Assembly: GCA_049642465.1 (NCBI GenBank)
Contig: JBAROV010000177.1
Location: forward strand, 1-49,840
Direction: 5' to 3'
Length of the DNA stretch: 49,840 nucleotides
Source: CAWDPQ01 sp049642465
GTDB lineage: Bacteria > Acidobacteriota > Vicinamibacteria > Vicinamibacterales > 2-12-FULL-66-21
Part shown: piece after piece, positions 48,091-49,840 of the stretch
How positions within the stretch are numbered: position 1 is the stretch's first letter
Layout: each line of letters starts with the position of its first letter
Position numbers and translations under genes: made by a program
Notes under the pieces: generated by a model
Told to the model about the DNA's origin: nothing
What the model saw: only the letters and a program-made list of their open reading frames with translations
The model's database searches: none

Positions 48091-49840
48091 GGGGTCACCT
48101 CTCCCTCGTGCGTCAGTCGCGAGGTTGCTAGTCTACCTTCTGTTTCTCCTGGCGACCGACGCCTCTGCGGAAGTCCGGCGCGTCTGGGCCCTCCACGACG
48201 GCGACAAAGTTGAGCGGGACGCAGTCAATCACCCAGCAAGCCAGCGCAATGCGGTCTGGGACGGCAGGACCGTGCGCCTGTTCGGTGCGCGCAACGAAGT
48301 GGTGGCCTTTCAGGTGATCGTTGAAGCGGGCGCCGCGGGCATCCGACAGTTGTCGGTCAAGTTTCCGGGACTCACCTCAGCGAACGATCGGATTACCTAT
48401 CGCGCGCCATCCCTGGATCCTTCGGACTTCATCGGCAGGCCGATTCAGATTTTCGCCGCGAATTACATGCTCGTGACGACACCCTCGCACGCATCGTGGG
48501 TGTTCCGACGCGGATCGCCGGCCGAGCCGCCCGATCCCACCGGCTGGAAGCCGGTGCAACTCGTGCCCGAGAACGCGCGGCAGGGACGCGGCGGGTTGCC
48601 GGTGAGCGTACGTCCCAACGACAACCAGTCGCTTTGGATCGACATCTATATCGATCGCCATCGCAAGCCAGGGCGTTACCGCGGGACGATTTCGATCGAC
48701 ACCGACGGGGCGCCGCGCACGCTGCCCGTTGAACTCGACGTGCTGGATTTCGTGCTCCCCGACGCCAACAGCATGAACGCGATGTTCTATTACTCGAGCG
48801 ATCAACCGGAGCGCTATCACGGCCGCACCCTCGACGCGGCCTACCATCGCTTCGCGCATCGCTATCGGGTTGAACTCGTGCACGCCTACACCGAAAAGAC
48901 GATGACGGCGGCAGCGGGCCGATTCACCGGCACGGACTTCACTGCCGCCGCTGGTTACGAAGGACCTGGCGCGGAAGTGGGGAATGTGCTGGCGCCGCGG
49001 ACGTTTTATGGACCCGGAACGGAGTTCGACGACAGGGCCTCCGCCTGGTCGCGCAGTGAATCGTGGATCTCGTTTCTCCGCGAGAAATTCCCGCGGGCGC
49101 TCACGTTTCTCTACATGCCAGACGAGCCCCGGCCGCCCGCGTATCCACGGATTGTGTCGCTCGCCGGGAACATTCACTCGAATCCAGGTCCTGGCCGTGC
49201 GCTTCCGATCTTCGTCACCAGCAAGTACGTCGAGGAGCTCGACAGCGCCGTTGATATCTGGTGCTCGGGCCCGAAAGGCTTTCTGCTCGATCGCGTCGCG
49301 AGCGAGCGCGCACGCGGGCGCCAGTACTGGTTCTACAACGGCGGGCGGCCGGCCGGCGGGGCGATCACGATCGATGCGCCAGCGACCGATTCACGCGCCA
49401 CGATCTGGGCCGCGTTCAAGCACGACGTCAGCGTGTATTTCTACTGGCACTCGGTGCACTGGCGCCATAACGCGCAGAAGCAGGGAGAGCGGAACCAGAA
49501 CGTCTGGGCTGACACGATCACCTTCGACAATCGCAAAGAGGCAAACCGCTCGGTTGACGATGCCGGCTACATTCACGGCGACGGCGTTCTGATGTATCCG
49601 GGTGAAGAACGGCTCCACCCTGAGCAGGATCGCGGGATTCACGGTCCAATTGCGACGATCCAGCTCGCAAACTTCCGGCGTGGACTGCAGGACCATCAGT
49701 ATCTGACGCTCGCACGCAAGCTGGGCCTGCGCGAGGTGGTGGAGGAGGTCCTCGGTGCGATCGTACCGCGGGTGTTTTCGGACGCGCGCGAGCGGGTCAG
49801 TTTCCCGGAGAGCGGTGATCCGTACGAGACGGCGCGCCTG
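48089..49840 (+). CDS. GH123-like (DUF4091) exported glycoside hydrolase, 3' end cut
   Basis: An open frame of 584 codons that runs off the window without a stop, so the protein is partial. ATG 48089 gives the signal RLLVYLLFLLATDASA (13-28); TTG 48125 is an alternative, and no ribosome site decides. The N-terminal beta-sandwich (about 30-220) contains VRLFGARNEVVAFQVIVE. The barrel carries the adjacent acidic pair D345-E346 in YMPDEP, the position of the Asp-Glu catalytic pair of GH123 N-acetylgalactosaminidases that act by substrate assistance. VYFYWHSVHW and ANFRRGLQDHQYLTLARKLG are DUF4091 signatures. The divergent PIG-L deacetylase could act on the same N-acetylated glycan (inference). 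Confidence 0.87.
   Translation, partial: MGSPLPRASVARLLVYLLFLLATDASAEVRRVWALHDGDKVERDAVNHPASQRNAVWDGRTVRLFGARNEVVAFQVIVEAGAAGIRQLSVKFPGLTSANDRITYRAPSLDPSDFIGRPIQIFAANYMLVTTPSHASWVFRRGSPAEPPDPTGWKPVQLVPENARQGRGGLPVSVRPNDNQSLWIDIYIDRHRKPGRYRGTISIDTDGAPRTLPVELDVLDFVLPDANSMNAMFYYSSDQPERYHGRTLDAAYHRFAHRYRVELVHAYTEKTMTAAAGRFTGTDFTAAAGYEGPGAEVGNVLAPRTFYGPGTEFDDRASAWSRSESWISFLREKFPRALTFLYMPDEPRPPAYPRIVSLAGNIHSNPGPGRALPIFVTSKYVEELDSAVDIWCSGPKGFLLDRVASERARGRQYWFYNGGRPAGGAITIDAPATDSRATIWAAFKHDVSVYFYWHSVHWRHNAQKQGERNQNVWADTITFDNRKEANRSVDDAGYIHGDGVLMYPGEERLHPEQDRGIHGPIATIQLANFRRGLQDHQYLTLARKLGLREVVEEVLGAIVPRVFSDARERVSFPESGDPYETARL

Overview
The window most likely comes from a GC-rich member of the Acidobacteriota, probably class Vicinamibacteria. 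This is an inference from gene content: three Oar-like TonB-dependent receptors with N-terminal carboxypeptidase-regulatory domains, many Tat- or Sec-exported hydrolases, a sulfatase-like/TPR protein and an exported SelA-like PLP enzyme family. No rRNA, tRNA, CRISPR array, phage gene or transposase gene was found. Thirty-five coding regions are supported; the last is cut by the window edge.

Layout. (1) 1-12.8 kb: exported small-molecule and polymer enzymes. These are an NTF2-like protein, a Tat-exported RidA protein next to a Tat-exported SelA-like PLP enzyme, a CocE/S15 hydrolase overlapping a DUF362 protein, a PQQ-type beta-propeller overlapping an ApbE flavin transferase, a divergent beta-helix protein, a PIG-L deacetylase with a glycosidase-like protein, and a xylose-isomerase-fold protein. 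(2) 12.9-27 kb: two TonB receptors, two paralogous amidohydrolases flanking an oppositely oriented phytase, a second Tat-exported SelA-like enzyme with an extra C-terminal beta domain, and an Nramp-like transporter that lacks the usual metal motif. (3) 27-35 kb: a tight eight-gene minus-strand operon. In transcription order it encodes a VWA lipoprotein, PspA/IM30, a membrane-anchored solute-binding/OmpA fusion, an ABC permease, an ABC ATPase, a membrane coiled-coil protein, a two-domain AAA+ ATPase and a small coiled-coil protein. This is the best candidate for an undescribed system, perhaps an envelope-integrity machine in which an ESCRT-III-like PspA is served by a Vps4-like AAA ATPase and an ABC transporter tethered to peptidoglycan. 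(4) 35-43 kb: a minus-strand trio (sulfatase-like/TPR, epimerase-like, DHDPS-like), then a divergent third TonB receptor with a good sigma-70-type promoter. (5) 43-49.8 kb: an amidohydrolase whose start codon lies inside a tandem repeat array, a PIG-L / Fe-alcohol dehydrogenase / GNAT operon, and a divergent GH123-like (DUF4091) gene open at the end.

The second theme is repeats. Many intergenic gaps consist almost wholly of short tandem units of 7-8 bp. Each locus uses a different word, often in paired inverted arms, and the repeats run right up to start or stop codons. A separate 34-bp element forms the C-terminal tail of one PLP enzyme. A 22-bp inverted repeat fills one convergent gap. At 44.3-45.1 kb a whole intergenic region, including a translation start, has been tandemly copied. 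In working terms, regions 1-2 look like an uptake and periplasmic degradation area, and region 3 like an envelope maintenance locus. Substrates cannot be assigned from sequence alone.
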